Shown: positions 1 through 5,588 of the stretch, piece after piece
How the letters are laid out: every line of letters begins with the position of its first letter
Position numbering within the stretch: the first letter of the stretch is position 1
Assembly: GCA_011041825.1 (NCBI GenBank)
Contig: DRAO01000368.1
Coordinates: forward strand, 1 to 5,588
Direction: 5' to 3'
DNA length: 5,588 nt
From: Chloroflexota bacterium
Lineage (GTDB): Bacteria; Chloroflexota; Anaerolineae; SpSt-600
Translations under genes and position numbers: made by a program
The notes under the pieces: model-generated
Seen by the model: the letters and a program-made list of their open reading frames with translations, nothing else
Database searches by the model: none
Told to the model about the DNA's origin: nothing

Positions 1-1
1 A

Positions 2-1951
2 GTTACCTATTTCTCCTTTAACCCCAAGCTCGTCATCCATTTGAAGCCGAAAATCCTTCGGGGGCAGGTTTTCGATAAACTTGATAGAGTTCCCATACCC
101 GGGGCCAAAGTTCAGGTCAACGACGTGACTTTGACTGCCGATTCTTACGGGCATTTTGCCCTAAAGAGAGCTGAACCTCCTCTAAAATTGAAAGTTCAGG
201 CGGATGGATATATCCCTTGGGAAGGCACGGTACCTTCCGATAACTACTTGCTTAGCCCTGTGGAAATCTTCCTGGAGCCAAACGTGATAACCGGGAAGAT
301 AATGGATGCCTTGAGCGGGGAGCCCCTTGCCCAAGCTCGCATCCACACCGATGACTGGGAAGCCACTTCTGATGGAAATGGGTATTTCACCCTGCGTCGG
401 GTTCTCACAGGCGAAGAGATTTCTGCCACGGCTCAGGGGTACATCCCCCGCATCTTTTACTTTAACGGCAAGGCTCCACTGGAGCTTCTACTCCAACCCC
501 GGTTAGCTTACATCACGGTATGGGAGAAGCTCACCGGAAGACCCCTCCCCGGAGCAGAAGTCCAGTTCAGAGGGCAAAAATTTGATACGGATGCCCTGGG
601 GAAAGCCTCGCTGAAAGCACCTGTCTTAGGGGAACACATAACCATCTCTGCACCTTATCATCTCCCTTTGGAGATAATTTTTGAAGGCCAGGAGGAAATC
701 TATGCGGAGCTAAGCCCAACCTTCTGGCAAGGCCGCCTAACGGATTCCTCTGAAGGCAAGCCGGTGACCGATGCATTAATTTATGTAAACAATACCGTGT
801 TGACCGTTGGCGAGGATGGCCTCTTTACTTTGGCTAACGTCCCTGAGAGTTCAAAAATCACCATCAAAGCCCCCGGCTATGCCCTCCTGCACCTTGACCT
901 GGCTCAACCCACCGGCCCGGGAGGATGGGAGATTAAGCCCTGCTCCCCCTTCCCCTGCTTAAATGTGAAACTGGAACCCTTTAAGGTCAAGGGCATATAT
1001 ATCCCCTTCGTCCTGCTGGATGAACCTGAGAGGGTCTGGGAACTGGTGGAGCTGGTTGATAAGACCGAACTTAACGCTATCGTGGTGGATGTAAAAAGCG
1101 ACAGGGGGTTCCTGGCTTTCCCCAGCCAGGTCCCCTTGGCAAAGGAATTAGGGGTGGTCAAGGAGAAAGAAGCCCAGACCCTTCAGAAATTGCTTGAGTT
1201 ATGTAAAGAAAAGGGCATATATATCATAGCCAGGATGGTGATATTCAAAGACCATCCCCTGGCTACCGGACATCCTGAACTGGCAGTGAAAAGAGGCGAT
1301 GGAACCATATGGATTGACAGGGAGAAGCTAGGATGGGGTAATCCATTCCGGGAAGAGGTGTGGGAATACAACATAGAACTGGCAAAGGAAGTGGCAGCCT
1401 TGGGTTTCGATGAGATACAGTTTGATTACATCCGCTTCCCTTCCGATGGGGACCTGTCGGCCATCGTTTACGAAGAGCCCAACACAAGGGAAACCCGAAC
1501 AAAGGCCATACGGGAGTTCATAGCCCGGATGGCGGAGGCATTGCGTCCTTTCCCTGTCTTTACATCCGTTGATGTATTCGGCCTCACCGTGTGGGTGGAA
1601 AAAGGGGGAGATATGGGCATAGGCCAAAGGGTGGAGGACGTCTCACCTTATGTGGATTACCTGTGCCCTATGGTTTACCCTTCCACCTTTGCCCTCGGCG
1701 CTCTGGGATACGATAACCCTGCCCTTTACCCTTATGAGGTGGTATACCGAAGCACCATAGAGGCCCGGAAGCGCAGCGCTGCCCTGGTGCGACCTTGGCT
1801 CCAGCATTATTCCTTGTACGGCGTCACCTATGACCTGGAACGCCTCCAGGCTCAGAAACAAGCAGCCGAAGATGCTGAAGCCTGGGGATGGACGTTTTGG
1901 AATGCAGGCGGAGTTTACAATGAGAAACTGTTCAGCTCGGGCCTTAAATGA
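2..1951 (+). CDS. Putative glycoside hydrolase (COG1306/DUF4015-like) with carboxypeptidase-regulatory-like repeats, 5' partial
   Basis: Probable extracellular or surface carbohydrate-active protein; the substrate cannot be told from sequence. Residues are counted from the TTG at 41. Four beta-sandwich repeats of the carboxypeptidase-regulatory-like type (about 4-80, 81-153, 154-226, 227-313) share the pattern G-x-V-x-D...P-GA-x-V...D-x-G-x-F-x-L and each ends in a strand such as IFLEP, LLLQP, AELSP or VKLEP. A TIM-barrel-like putative glycosyl hydrolase domain of the DUF4015/COG1306 kind follows (about 315-630), with VVDVKSD (348-354), FDEIQFDYIRFP (456-467), SVDVFG (509-514), CPMVYPS (542-548) and WTFWNAGG (617-624). 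Acidic residues in the first three motifs are candidate catalytic residues by inference. The frame is open to base 2, the TTG lacks a Shine-Dalgarno site, and the codons before and across it read LVIHLKP, matching the strand that closes each repeat. The gene therefore starts upstream, and its signal peptide or anchor is not seen. It converges on aspS. The family call is confident; the function is not. Confidence 0.85.
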   Translation, partial: VTYFSFNPKLVIHLKPKILRGQVFDKLDRVPIPGAKVQVNDVTLTADSYGHFALKRAEPPLKLKVQADGYIPWEGTVPSDNYLLSPVEIFLEPNVITGKIMDALSGEPLAQARIHTDDWEATSDGNGYFTLRRVLTGEEISATAQGYIPRIFYFNGKAPLELLLQPRLAYITVWEKLTGRPLPGAEVQFRGQKFDTDALGKASLKAPVLGEHITISAPYHLPLEIIFEGQEEIYAELSPTFWQGRLTDSSEGKPVTDALIYVNNTVLTVGEDGLFTLANVPESSKITIKAPGYALLHLDLAQPTGPGGWEIKPCSPFPCLNVKLEPFKVKGIYIPFVLLDEPERVWELVELVDKTELNAIVVDVKSDRGFLAFPSQVPLAKELGVVKEKEAQTLQKLLELCKEKGIYIIARMVIFKDHPLATGHPELAVKRGDGTIWIDREKLGWGNPFREEVWEYNIELAKEVAALGFDEIQFDYIRFPSDGDLSAIVYEEPNTRETRTKAIREFIARMAEALRPFPVFTSVDVFGLTVWVEKGGDMGIGQRVEDVSPYVDYLCPMVYPSTFALGALGYDNPALYPYEVVYRSTIEARKRSAALVRPWLQHYSLYGVTYDLERLQAQKQAAEDAEAWGWTFWNAGGVYNEKLFSSGLK

Positions 1952-1952
1952 C

Positions 1953-2005
1953 CGCCGGGAACTTCAATCCTAACCCGCCCGGCGCTGAACCGCCAGGCTA
2001 GTTCA
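1953..2005. terminator. Weak hairpins in the convergent gap between the hydrolase gene and aspS
   Basis: Two inverted repeats lie in the 68 bp between the converging stop codons. CGCCGGG (1953-1959) can pair with CCCGGCG (1978-1984) across an 18-nt loop, and TGAAC (1986-1990) with GTTCA (2001-2005) across a 10-nt loop. Neither is followed by a run of T on either strand, so they do not look like standard intrinsic terminators. Their place between two converging genes is the main reason to suspect a bidirectional termination role. Confidence 0.25.
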
Positions 2006-2019
2006 ACGAAGCCCCCTAC

Positions 2020-3780
2020 CTACAGGACAAGGCGGAGGTGCAATTCAGCCAACTGCTCCTCGGTTATGGGGGCAGGAGCGCCGGTCATCAAATCAACGGC
2101 AGCCTGGGTCTTCGGAAAGGCCATAACCTCACGGATGTTGGGCTCGCCCCGGAGGAGCATCACCAGCCGGTCAATCCCCGGAGCTATCCCCCCGTGAGGA
2201 GGAGCGCCGTACTCAAAAGCCTCCAGAAGATGCCCAAACTGCGCCTTGGCCTCTTCCTCCGAAAGGCCAATAAGCTTGAATATCTTCTCCTGCAAAGGAC
2301 GCTGATGAATCCTGATGCTGCCTCCTCCTATCTCCCACCCGTTACAGACGATGTCGTAAGCTTTGGCCCGGACCCTGGCAGGGTCGGTATCCAATAGAGG
2401 TATGTCCTCATCCAGCGGGGCAGTAAACGGATGGTGCACGGGGTCCCAGCGCTGTTCTTCCTCATTCCACTGCACAAGGGGGAAGTCCAGAATCCAGGCG
2501 AAGGCCAGTTCATCCTCGTCGGCCAGGCCCAAGGAGCGGCCTATATACTGCCTCATCTTTCCCATAATTTCCAGGGCTTTTTCCCGCTCATCGGCCACCA
2601 TTATCACCAGGTCACCTTCACCCGCTCCGGCCCTTTCCCTGATGGCCTCAAGCTGGCCGGAGGAGAAGAACTTAGCGATGGGAGATTTCACCCCTTCGGA
2701 GATGAAGGCTAACCACACCAGGCCTTTGGCCCCGAATTCCTGAGCCTTCTTGGACATCTCATCGAGTTGACGGCGGGAGTACGAAGCCGCACCAGGCACG
2801 CTCATCCCCTCCACTACCCCACCCTCTTCCACCACCTTGCGGAAGATGCCGAACTCGCTCTCTGCGGCGATTTCGGTGAGGTCGCAGAGGGGCAGCTCAA
2901 ACCGCAAATCGGGCTTATCGGTGCCGTAGCGCTCCATTGCTTCCTGATAGGATAAGCGCAGGAAGGGCTTATACTTTAAACGCTTATCGGTCAGGTTCTC
3001 AACCAAGGAGATGAACAGCTCCTCTATAAGCTGGAGGATGTCTTCCCTATCTACGAAGGACATTTCTATGTCCAGTTGGGTAAATTCGGGCTGCCGGTCA
3101 GCCCGGAGGTCCTCATCCCGGAAACAGCGAGCAATCTGAAAGTACTTCTCGAAACCAGCAACCATCAGCAACTGCTTAAGCTGCTGGGGCGATTGAGGCA
3201 GGGCATAGAATTTCCCAGGATGGAGGCGGCTGGGCACCACGTAGTCCCGTGCCCCTTCGGGGGTGCTTTTGATAAGTATAGGGGTTTCGATTTCGATGAA
3301 GCCTCGTTCGTCCAGGAAATCCCTTATGAACTTGACCACCCGATGGCGGAAGATAATGTTCTCTTTCATCCGCTGGCGGCGGAGGTCGAGGTACCGGTAA
3401 CGGAGGCGAAGGGCCTCGTCCACTTCCTCCTCTCGGTCAATGTAAAAGGGAGGGGTCCGGGCTGGGTTGAGTATTTCAGCTTCAGTGGCCAATACTTCCA
3501 CCTCACCAGTGGGGAGGTTAGGGTTCTCCATACCGGGAGGTCTGGCCCTGACTATGCCCTTCACATAAAGCACGTATTCGGTGCGGACCTCATCAGCCAC
3601 TTGGTAGGCTTCAGGGGCCTCACTTGGGTTGAACACTACCTGCACTATGCCTTCCCGGTCCCGCAAATCTATAAAGATAAGGCCCCCATGGTGACGACGG
3701 CGGTGAACCCAGCCCGCTAGCCGGACCTCTTTGCCCACGTGTTCCTTACGCAGCAACCCGCAGTAGTGGCTCTTAAGCAT
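2020..3780 (-). CDS. aspS: Aspartyl-tRNA synthetase, bacterial type, predicted non-discriminating (aspartate--tRNA(Asp/Asn) ligase)
   Basis: Cytoplasmic class IIb synthetase that joins aspartate to tRNA(Asp) using ATP. At 586 residues it has the usual bacterial length. Order: OB-fold anticodon-binding domain (about 1-105); catalytic core starting near 140; motif 1 region with [11 protein letters not shown] (159-169); aspartate-site QSPQQLKQ (196-203); motif 2 [18 protein letters not shown] (220-237); bacterial GAD insertion (about 295-415); ILDFPLVQW (430-438); [12 protein letters not shown] (481-492); motif 3 GIAPGIDRL (531-539). All key motifs are intact. The anticodon-domain positions that separate the two specificity types read RRRHHGG (27-33, His31 where E. 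coli has Leu30) and RPPG (80-83), the pattern known from non-discriminating enzymes. Such enzymes also make Asp-tRNA(Asn), which GatCAB amidates. The ATG start is supported by GGAGAGG 4 nt upstream (3785-3791). serS lies upstream in the same direction, 177 bp away, and aspS has its own consensus promoter. Confidence 0.97.
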   Translation of the reverse strand: MLKSHYCGLLRKEHVGKEVRLAGWVHRRRHHGGLIFIDLRDREGIVQVVFNPSEAPEAYQVADEVRTEYVLYVKGIVRARPPGMENPNLPTGEVEVLATEAEILNPARTPPFYIDREEEVDEALRLRYRYLDLRRQRMKENIIFRHRVVKFIRDFLDERGFIEIETPILIKSTPEGARDYVVPSRLHPGKFYALPQSPQQLKQLLMVAGFEKYFQIARCFRDEDLRADRQPEFTQLDIEMSFVDREDILQLIEELFISLVENLTDKRLKYKPFLRLSYQEAMERYGTDKPDLRFELPLCDLTEIAAESEFGIFRKVVEEGGVVEGMSVPGAASYSRRQLDEMSKKAQEFGAKGLVWLAFISEGVKSPIAKFFSSGQLEAIRERAGAGEGDLVIMVADEREKALEIMGKMRQYIGRSLGLADEDELAFAWILDFPLVQWNEEEQRWDPVHHPFTAPLDEDIPLLDTDPARVRAKAYDIVCNGWEIGGGSIRIHQRPLQEKIFKLIGLSEEEAKAQFGHLLEAFEYGAPPHGGIAPGIDRLVMLLRGEPNIREVMAFPKTQAAVDLMTGAPAPITEEQLAELHLRLVL

Positions 3781-3784
3781 TTTT

Positions 3785-3791
3785 CCTCTCC
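3785..3791 (-). promoter_or_regulatory. Ribosome binding site of aspS
   Basis: On the minus strand GGAGAGG is followed by AAAA and then ATG, which fixes the aspS start at 3780. The same motif, with its flank, is repeated 79 bp upstream (see the intergenic repeats). Confidence 0.8.
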
Positions 3792-3794
3792 GAA

Positions 3795-3854
3795 TTATAG
3801 CATCTTACACAACGACGGTTTTGCCCTCAGACGAACTGAGATCGGGAATACCAA
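3795..3854 (-). CDS. Possible 19-codon leader ORF ahead of aspS (speculative)
   Basis: Inside the predicted aspS leader, a TTG at 3852-3854 lies 9 nt after a second GGAGAGG (3864-3870). It opens a frame of 19 codons reading [19 protein letters not shown], ending in TAA at 3795-3797, 14 bp before the aspS ATG. It has no Asp codons, so it does not look like a classical attenuation peptide for aspartate. A role in translational coupling is the only one I can suggest. In another frame, GTG at 3862-3864 opens a 19-codon run to TAA at 3805-3807, but it overlaps the GGAGAGG and so has no spacing. The start codon is weak and such short frames arise by chance, so confidence is low. Confidence 0.12.
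   Translation of the reverse strand: MVFPISVRLRAKPSLCKML
3826..3840 (-). other. Small hairpin in the aspS leader
   Basis: CTCAG (3826-3830) and CTGAG (3836-3840) form a 5-bp inverted repeat with a 5-nt loop, midway between the promoter and the aspS start. It has no T tract and is too short to be a terminator. Any role is unknown. Confidence 0.3.
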
Positions 3855-3922
3855 AGAAGGTCACCTCTCCGAAGATAGCTTCGCTGCCGTTAAAGAAGAA
3901 GCCCCCTCAATGTTTAAGCCAA

Positions 3923-3951
3923 ATTATAGCACCGGGAGGGAGGGCTGTCAA
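3923..3951 (-). promoter_or_regulatory. Consensus sigma70-type promoter for aspS
   Basis: On the minus strand TTGACA (3946-3951) and TATAAT (3923-3928) are separated by exactly 17 bp, a perfect match to the housekeeping consensus in both boxes and spacing. The -35 box begins 6 bp after the serS stop codon. The start of transcription should fall near 3916, giving aspS a leader of about 135 nt. It suggests strong expression of aspS independent of serS. A second TATAAT at 3794-3799 lacks a -35 partner and lies too close to the Shine-Dalgarno site. Confidence 0.85.
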
Positions 3952-3957
3952 AACGCT

Positions 3958-5226
3958 TTACTTTATCACCTCAATCCCTCCCATATAAGGCCGTAGCACC
4001 TCTGGCACCACTATGGAGCCATCTGGCTGCTGGTAGTTTTCCATTATGGCAATCATCGTGCGGGGGAGGGCCAGGCCACTGCCGTTAAGGGTGTGGACAT
4101 ATTGCGGTTTGGCTCCAGGGGCAGGCCGATAACGGATGTTCGCCCTCCGAGCTTGGAAATCCAAGAAATTGGAACAGGAGCTCACCTCAAGCCATTCTTT
4201 ACATCCCGGAGCCCACATCTCAATATCGTACTTGATAGCTGCCGAGAAGCTCAGATCGCCGGTGCACATCTGCACCACCCGGTAGGGGATGTTGAGCTTG
4301 CGGCAGATGTCTTCGGCATCGGCAATCAATTTCTCCAACTCTTCATCGGAGGTGTGAGGCTCAACGAATTTGACCAATTCCACCTTATCGAACTGGTGCA
4401 CCCGTTTGATGCCCCTGGTATCCCGTCCGGCGGCTGCCTTCTCCCGTCGGAAGCAAGCCGAATAAGCCACGTGGTAGATGGGCAGAGAGCCGGGAGGTAG
4501 GATTTCATCCCGGTAGAGATTGGTCACTGGCACCTCGGCAGTGGGGATGAGCCAGAGGTCATCTTCGGCATCGTAGTAGAGGTTATCGGCGAACTTGGGA
4601 AGCTGAGCCGTGCCAATCAGGCATTCCCGCCGAACCATATACGGAGGGTAAACTTCGGTGTACCCGTGCTCGTAGACGTGCACATCAATCATCCAGGCGA
4701 TGATGGCCCGCTGGAGCCTGGCCCCCAAGCCCTTGAGCACATAGAACCGTGAACCGGAGATTTTAGCCCCCCGCTTGAAATCAATTATGTCAAGTCTTTC
4801 CCCTAACTCCCAATGGGGCAATGGCTCGAAATCAAACTCCCGAGGCTTCCCCCAGGTACGCACCACCACGTTTTCGCTTTCGTCCTTGCCCACGGGCACT
4901 TTGGGATGAGGCATATTGGGCACCAGGAGGAGGTCCTCGTAGAGCCTGGCCTCCACTTCCCTGAGACGGCCTTCCAGCTCTTTAATCCTCTCACCCACCT
5001 TCCGCATTTCCGCCACCATTTCCTGGCGGCGAGCCTCATCCCGGATCTTAGGGATTTCCTTGGAGACCACTTTGCGCTGATGGCGCAGGTTTTCCAGTTC
5101 CTTCAAAATTTCCCGTCTCTGCTGGTCCAGTTCCAATATCTCATCTATGGGGGCATCCATATTGAGTTTGACCAGGGCTTCTTTAACTTTGTCTGGATTC
5201 CTGCGGATGAAATCCAGGTCTAGCAT
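3958..5226 (-). CDS. serS: Seryl-tRNA synthetase (serine--tRNA ligase)
   Basis: Cytoplasmic class IIa synthetase that charges tRNA(Ser) with serine, and also tRNA(Sec) in cells that have one. At 422 residues it has the normal bacterial length. It opens with [14 protein letters not shown], the typical SerRS N-terminus. A charged heptad-like region (about 27-100) forms the antiparallel coiled-coil arm that grips the long variable arm of tRNA(Ser). The catalytic core contains [15 protein letters not shown] (150-164), the serine-site [10 protein letters not shown] (229-238), motif 2 [21 protein letters not shown] (259-279), [11 protein letters not shown] (351-361) and motif 3 [19 protein letters not shown] (381-399). 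All motifs are intact, with no frameshift. The ATG is preceded by a strong AAGGAGGTG. aspS lies downstream in the same direction with no visible terminator between, so some read-through into aspS is possible. Confidence 0.97.
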   Translation of the reverse strand: MLDLDFIRRNPDKVKEALVKLNMDAPIDEILELDQQRREILKELENLRHQRKVVSKEIPKIRDEARRQEMVAEMRKVGERIKELEGRLREVEARLYEDLLLVPNMPHPKVPVGKDESENVVVRTWGKPREFDFEPLPHWELGERLDIIDFKRGAKISGSRFYVLKGLGARLQRAIIAWMIDVHVYEHGYTEVYPPYMVRRECLIGTAQLPKFADNLYYDAEDDLWLIPTAEVPVTNLYRDEILPPGSLPIYHVAYSACFRREKAAAGRDTRGIKRVHQFDKVELVKFVEPHTSDEELEKLIADAEDICRKLNIPYRVVQMCTGDLSFSAAIKYDIEMWAPGCKEWLEVSSCSNFLDFQARRANIRYRPAPGAKPQYVHTLNGSGLALPRTMIAIMENYQQPDGSIVVPEVLRPYMGGIEVIK

Positions 5227-5231
5227 AACGA

Positions 5232-5240
5232 CACCTCCTT
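5232..5240 (-). promoter_or_regulatory. Strong ribosome binding site of serS
   Basis: AAGGAGGTG on the minus strand is an almost full match to the anti-Shine-Dalgarno sequence and sits 5 nt before the ATG at 5226. It decides the start of serS. Confidence 0.9.
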
Positions 5241-5255
5241 CCTTAATCTAAGGTG
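5232..5255 (-). promoter_or_regulatory. Possible alternative hairpins around the serS Shine-Dalgarno site
   Basis: CACCTT (minus strand, 5250-5255) can pair with GAGGTG (5232-5237), including one G-U pair, which would hide the Shine-Dalgarno core. The overlapping perfect inverted repeat CCTTA-GAT-TAAGG (5241-5253) uses four of the same bases, so the two folds exclude each other. This could be a simple translational switch, but both stems are short and may be chance. Confidence 0.2.
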
Positions 5256-5400
5256 CCAGGGCCACTAGGCCGGGGGAATGCGGGGGTGTCCCTCGCAATC
5301 TTTCCTCCCCTTCCGCCAGTCGAGGCTATGTCCGATCAAACCATACCCATCGGGTTTGAATGGCCGCCAAGGGCCTCTCCCAACCCGCCCAGAACCGCCG

Positions 5401-5430
5401 GTAGAAGGCGACCCGCCGGGTCGCCTTTAC
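5401..5430. repeat. Palindromic hairpin, resembling a dispersed intergenic repeat
   Basis: AAGGCGACCC (5405-5414), loop GCC, and GGGTCGCCTT (5418-5427) form a perfect 10-bp stem. With G5404 bulged out, GTA/TAC extends it to 13 bp. It resembles from memory the intergenic palindrome GTAGGGGCGACCC...GGGTCGCCCCTAC that recurs in many Chloroflexota and other genomes; that link is recall, not a search. On the plus strand only TTT follows, so a terminator role is weakly supported at best. Confidence 0.6.
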
Positions 5431-5459
5431 ATAAAACCCACTACGGGGGCTGAAAAATG

Positions 5460-5511
5460 AGCCCGTCAGGGCTTGGTAATCCTAGCCCGGACGTTCCACG
5501 TCCAGGTGGGC
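5460..5511. repeat. Two adjacent inverted repeats (hairpins)
   Basis: AGCCC (5460-5464) pairs with GGGCT (5469-5473) around a GTCA loop. GGACG (5489-5493) pairs with CGTCC (5499-5503) around TTCCA, and GCCC (5485-5488) pairs with GGGC (5508-5511) outside it, leaving a 4-nt bulge. Neither is followed by a T tract. They could belong to a structured leader of serS, to a small RNA, or to the end of a decayed element. Confidence 0.4.
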
Positions 5512-5521
5512 GTGCGGGGAT

Positions 5522-5550
5522 ATAGTACCCTTCCACGACGATGGAGTCAC
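5522..5550 (-). promoter_or_regulatory. Weak candidate promoter for serS
   Basis: GTGACT (5545-5550) and TACTAT (5522-5527) on the minus strand each match the sigma70 consensus at four of six positions and are 17 bp apart. Transcription from here would give serS a leader of about 290 nt containing all the hairpins at 5401-5511. The match is far weaker than the aspS promoter and may be chance; no better candidate was seen closer to serS. Confidence 0.2.
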
Positions 5551-5567
5551 CTTATTTGGACACGACA

Positions 5568-5580
5568 GGGGGTAGCCCCC
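5568..5580. repeat. GC-rich short hairpin near the right edge
   Basis: GGGGG (5568-5572) pairs with CCCCC (5576-5580) around TAG. The window ends soon after, so it cannot be said whether this belongs to a terminator or an element end. Confidence 0.3.
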
Positions 5581-5588
5581 GGTTAAGG

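Larger units (their letters stand above)
3785..3931. repeat. Three imperfect copies of a short motif in the serS-aspS gap
   Basis: AATTATAGCA occurs exactly at 3793-3802 and 3922-3931. CCTCTCCGAA occurs exactly at 3785-3794 and 3864-3873, and the second copy continues as GATAGC (3874-3879), matching TTATAGC after the first copy with one base missing. Read on the minus strand, the aspS-proximal copy is GCTATAATTCGGAGAGG and the middle copy is GCTATCTTCGGAGAGG, identical but for one substitution and one missing base. The third copy supplies the -10 box of the consensus promoter. Copies lie 79 bp and about 51 bp apart. Confidence 0.7.
5227..5588. other. Hairpin-rich region of 362 bp upstream of serS with no convincing gene
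   Basis: No frame on either strand here shows a recognisable protein; the short open frames of about 60 codons lack Shine-Dalgarno sites and known motifs. Besides the entries listed separately, an inverted repeat GGCC-ACTA-GGCC lies at 5260-5271. The stretch should hold the serS promoter and leader, and may hold an end-point of whatever lies to the right. I could not identify a known riboswitch, tRNA or small RNA in it. Confidence 0.5.

Noticed and set aside
41..43. TTG as the true start of the hydrolase gene
   Set aside because: There is no Shine-Dalgarno site, the frame is open upstream to base 2, and the surrounding codons fit the closing strand of a preceding repeat.
989..1225. Exact 15-nt repeat AAGGGCATATATATC at 989-1003 and 1211-1225
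   Set aside because: Both copies lie in frame and encode KGIYI in two predicted strands of the barrel; convergent coding explains them.
3794..3799. Second TATAAT as an aspS promoter
   Set aside because: No -35 box lies at a proper distance, and transcription would start within the Shine-Dalgarno site. It is explained by the repeat.
3739..3996. Plus-strand open frame of 85 codons across the serS-aspS gap
   Set aside because: It overlaps both synthetase genes antisense, has no ribosome site or known motif, and covers the promoter and repeats.
5253..5460. Short plus-strand frames of 60-66 codons beside serS
   Set aside because: Proline- and arginine-rich translations with no motif and no ribosome site; they run through a palindrome and look like chance.
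5329..5481. Minus-strand open frame through the palindrome (contains YVKATRRVAFYRR)
   Set aside because: Its pattern is the translation of the palindrome itself; no start with a ribosome site and no domain.
5401..5511. End of an IS200/IS605-type element or omega RNA
   Set aside because: The subterminal-hairpin look is suggestive, but no transposase or TnpB sequence is readable in any frame to the window edge.
5227..5520. T-box riboswitch upstream of serS
   Set aside because: Only TGGCACC near 5254-5260 is T-box-like; the full T-box sequence, a Ser specifier loop, Stem I motifs and a terminator are not seen.

Overview
The window holds three protein-coding genes, all recognisable. From left to right they are a putative extracellular glycoside-hydrolase-like protein on the plus strand, then aspS (aspartyl-tRNA synthetase) and serS (seryl-tRNA synthetase), both on the minus strand. 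No CRISPR array, tRNA, rRNA or intact mobile element was found. I see no sign of a new multi-gene system; the points of interest lie in domain architecture, predicted tRNA specificity and the intergenic DNA.

The organism is a bacterium. Both synthetases are of the bacterial type: AspRS carries the GAD insertion, and SerRS has the standard coiled-coil arm. The GC content looks somewhat above half. The feel of the synthetases, the COG1306-type hydrolase with repeated carboxypeptidase-regulatory-like domains, and a palindrome of a type I associate with Chloroflexota genomes together suggest an uncultivated Chloroflexota (Anaerolineae-like) bacterium. That assignment is an inference of about even confidence. 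The AspRS has residues typical of the non-discriminating type, so the cell probably makes Asn-tRNA(Asn), at least in part, by the indirect GatCAB route.

Layout: bases 2-1951 are the 3' part of the hydrolase gene, whose true start lies left of the window. Bases 1952-2019 are a short convergent gap with weak hairpins and no clear T-tract terminator. Bases 2020-3780 are aspS. Bases 3781-3957 are a 177-bp gap holding a perfect consensus sigma70-type promoter (TTGACA, 17 bp, TATAAT) that reads into aspS, a leader of about 135 nt, and three related copies of a short motif, one of which duplicates the aspS Shine-Dalgarno region. Bases 3958-5226 are serS. Bases 5227-5588 are a 362-bp stretch without a convincing gene, rich in hairpins, with a strong Shine-Dalgarno site for serS.

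serS and aspS both charge tRNAs and lie in the same direction. No terminator is visible between them, so read-through is possible, but aspS appears to have its own strong promoter. The hydrolase gene converges on them and is functionally unrelated.
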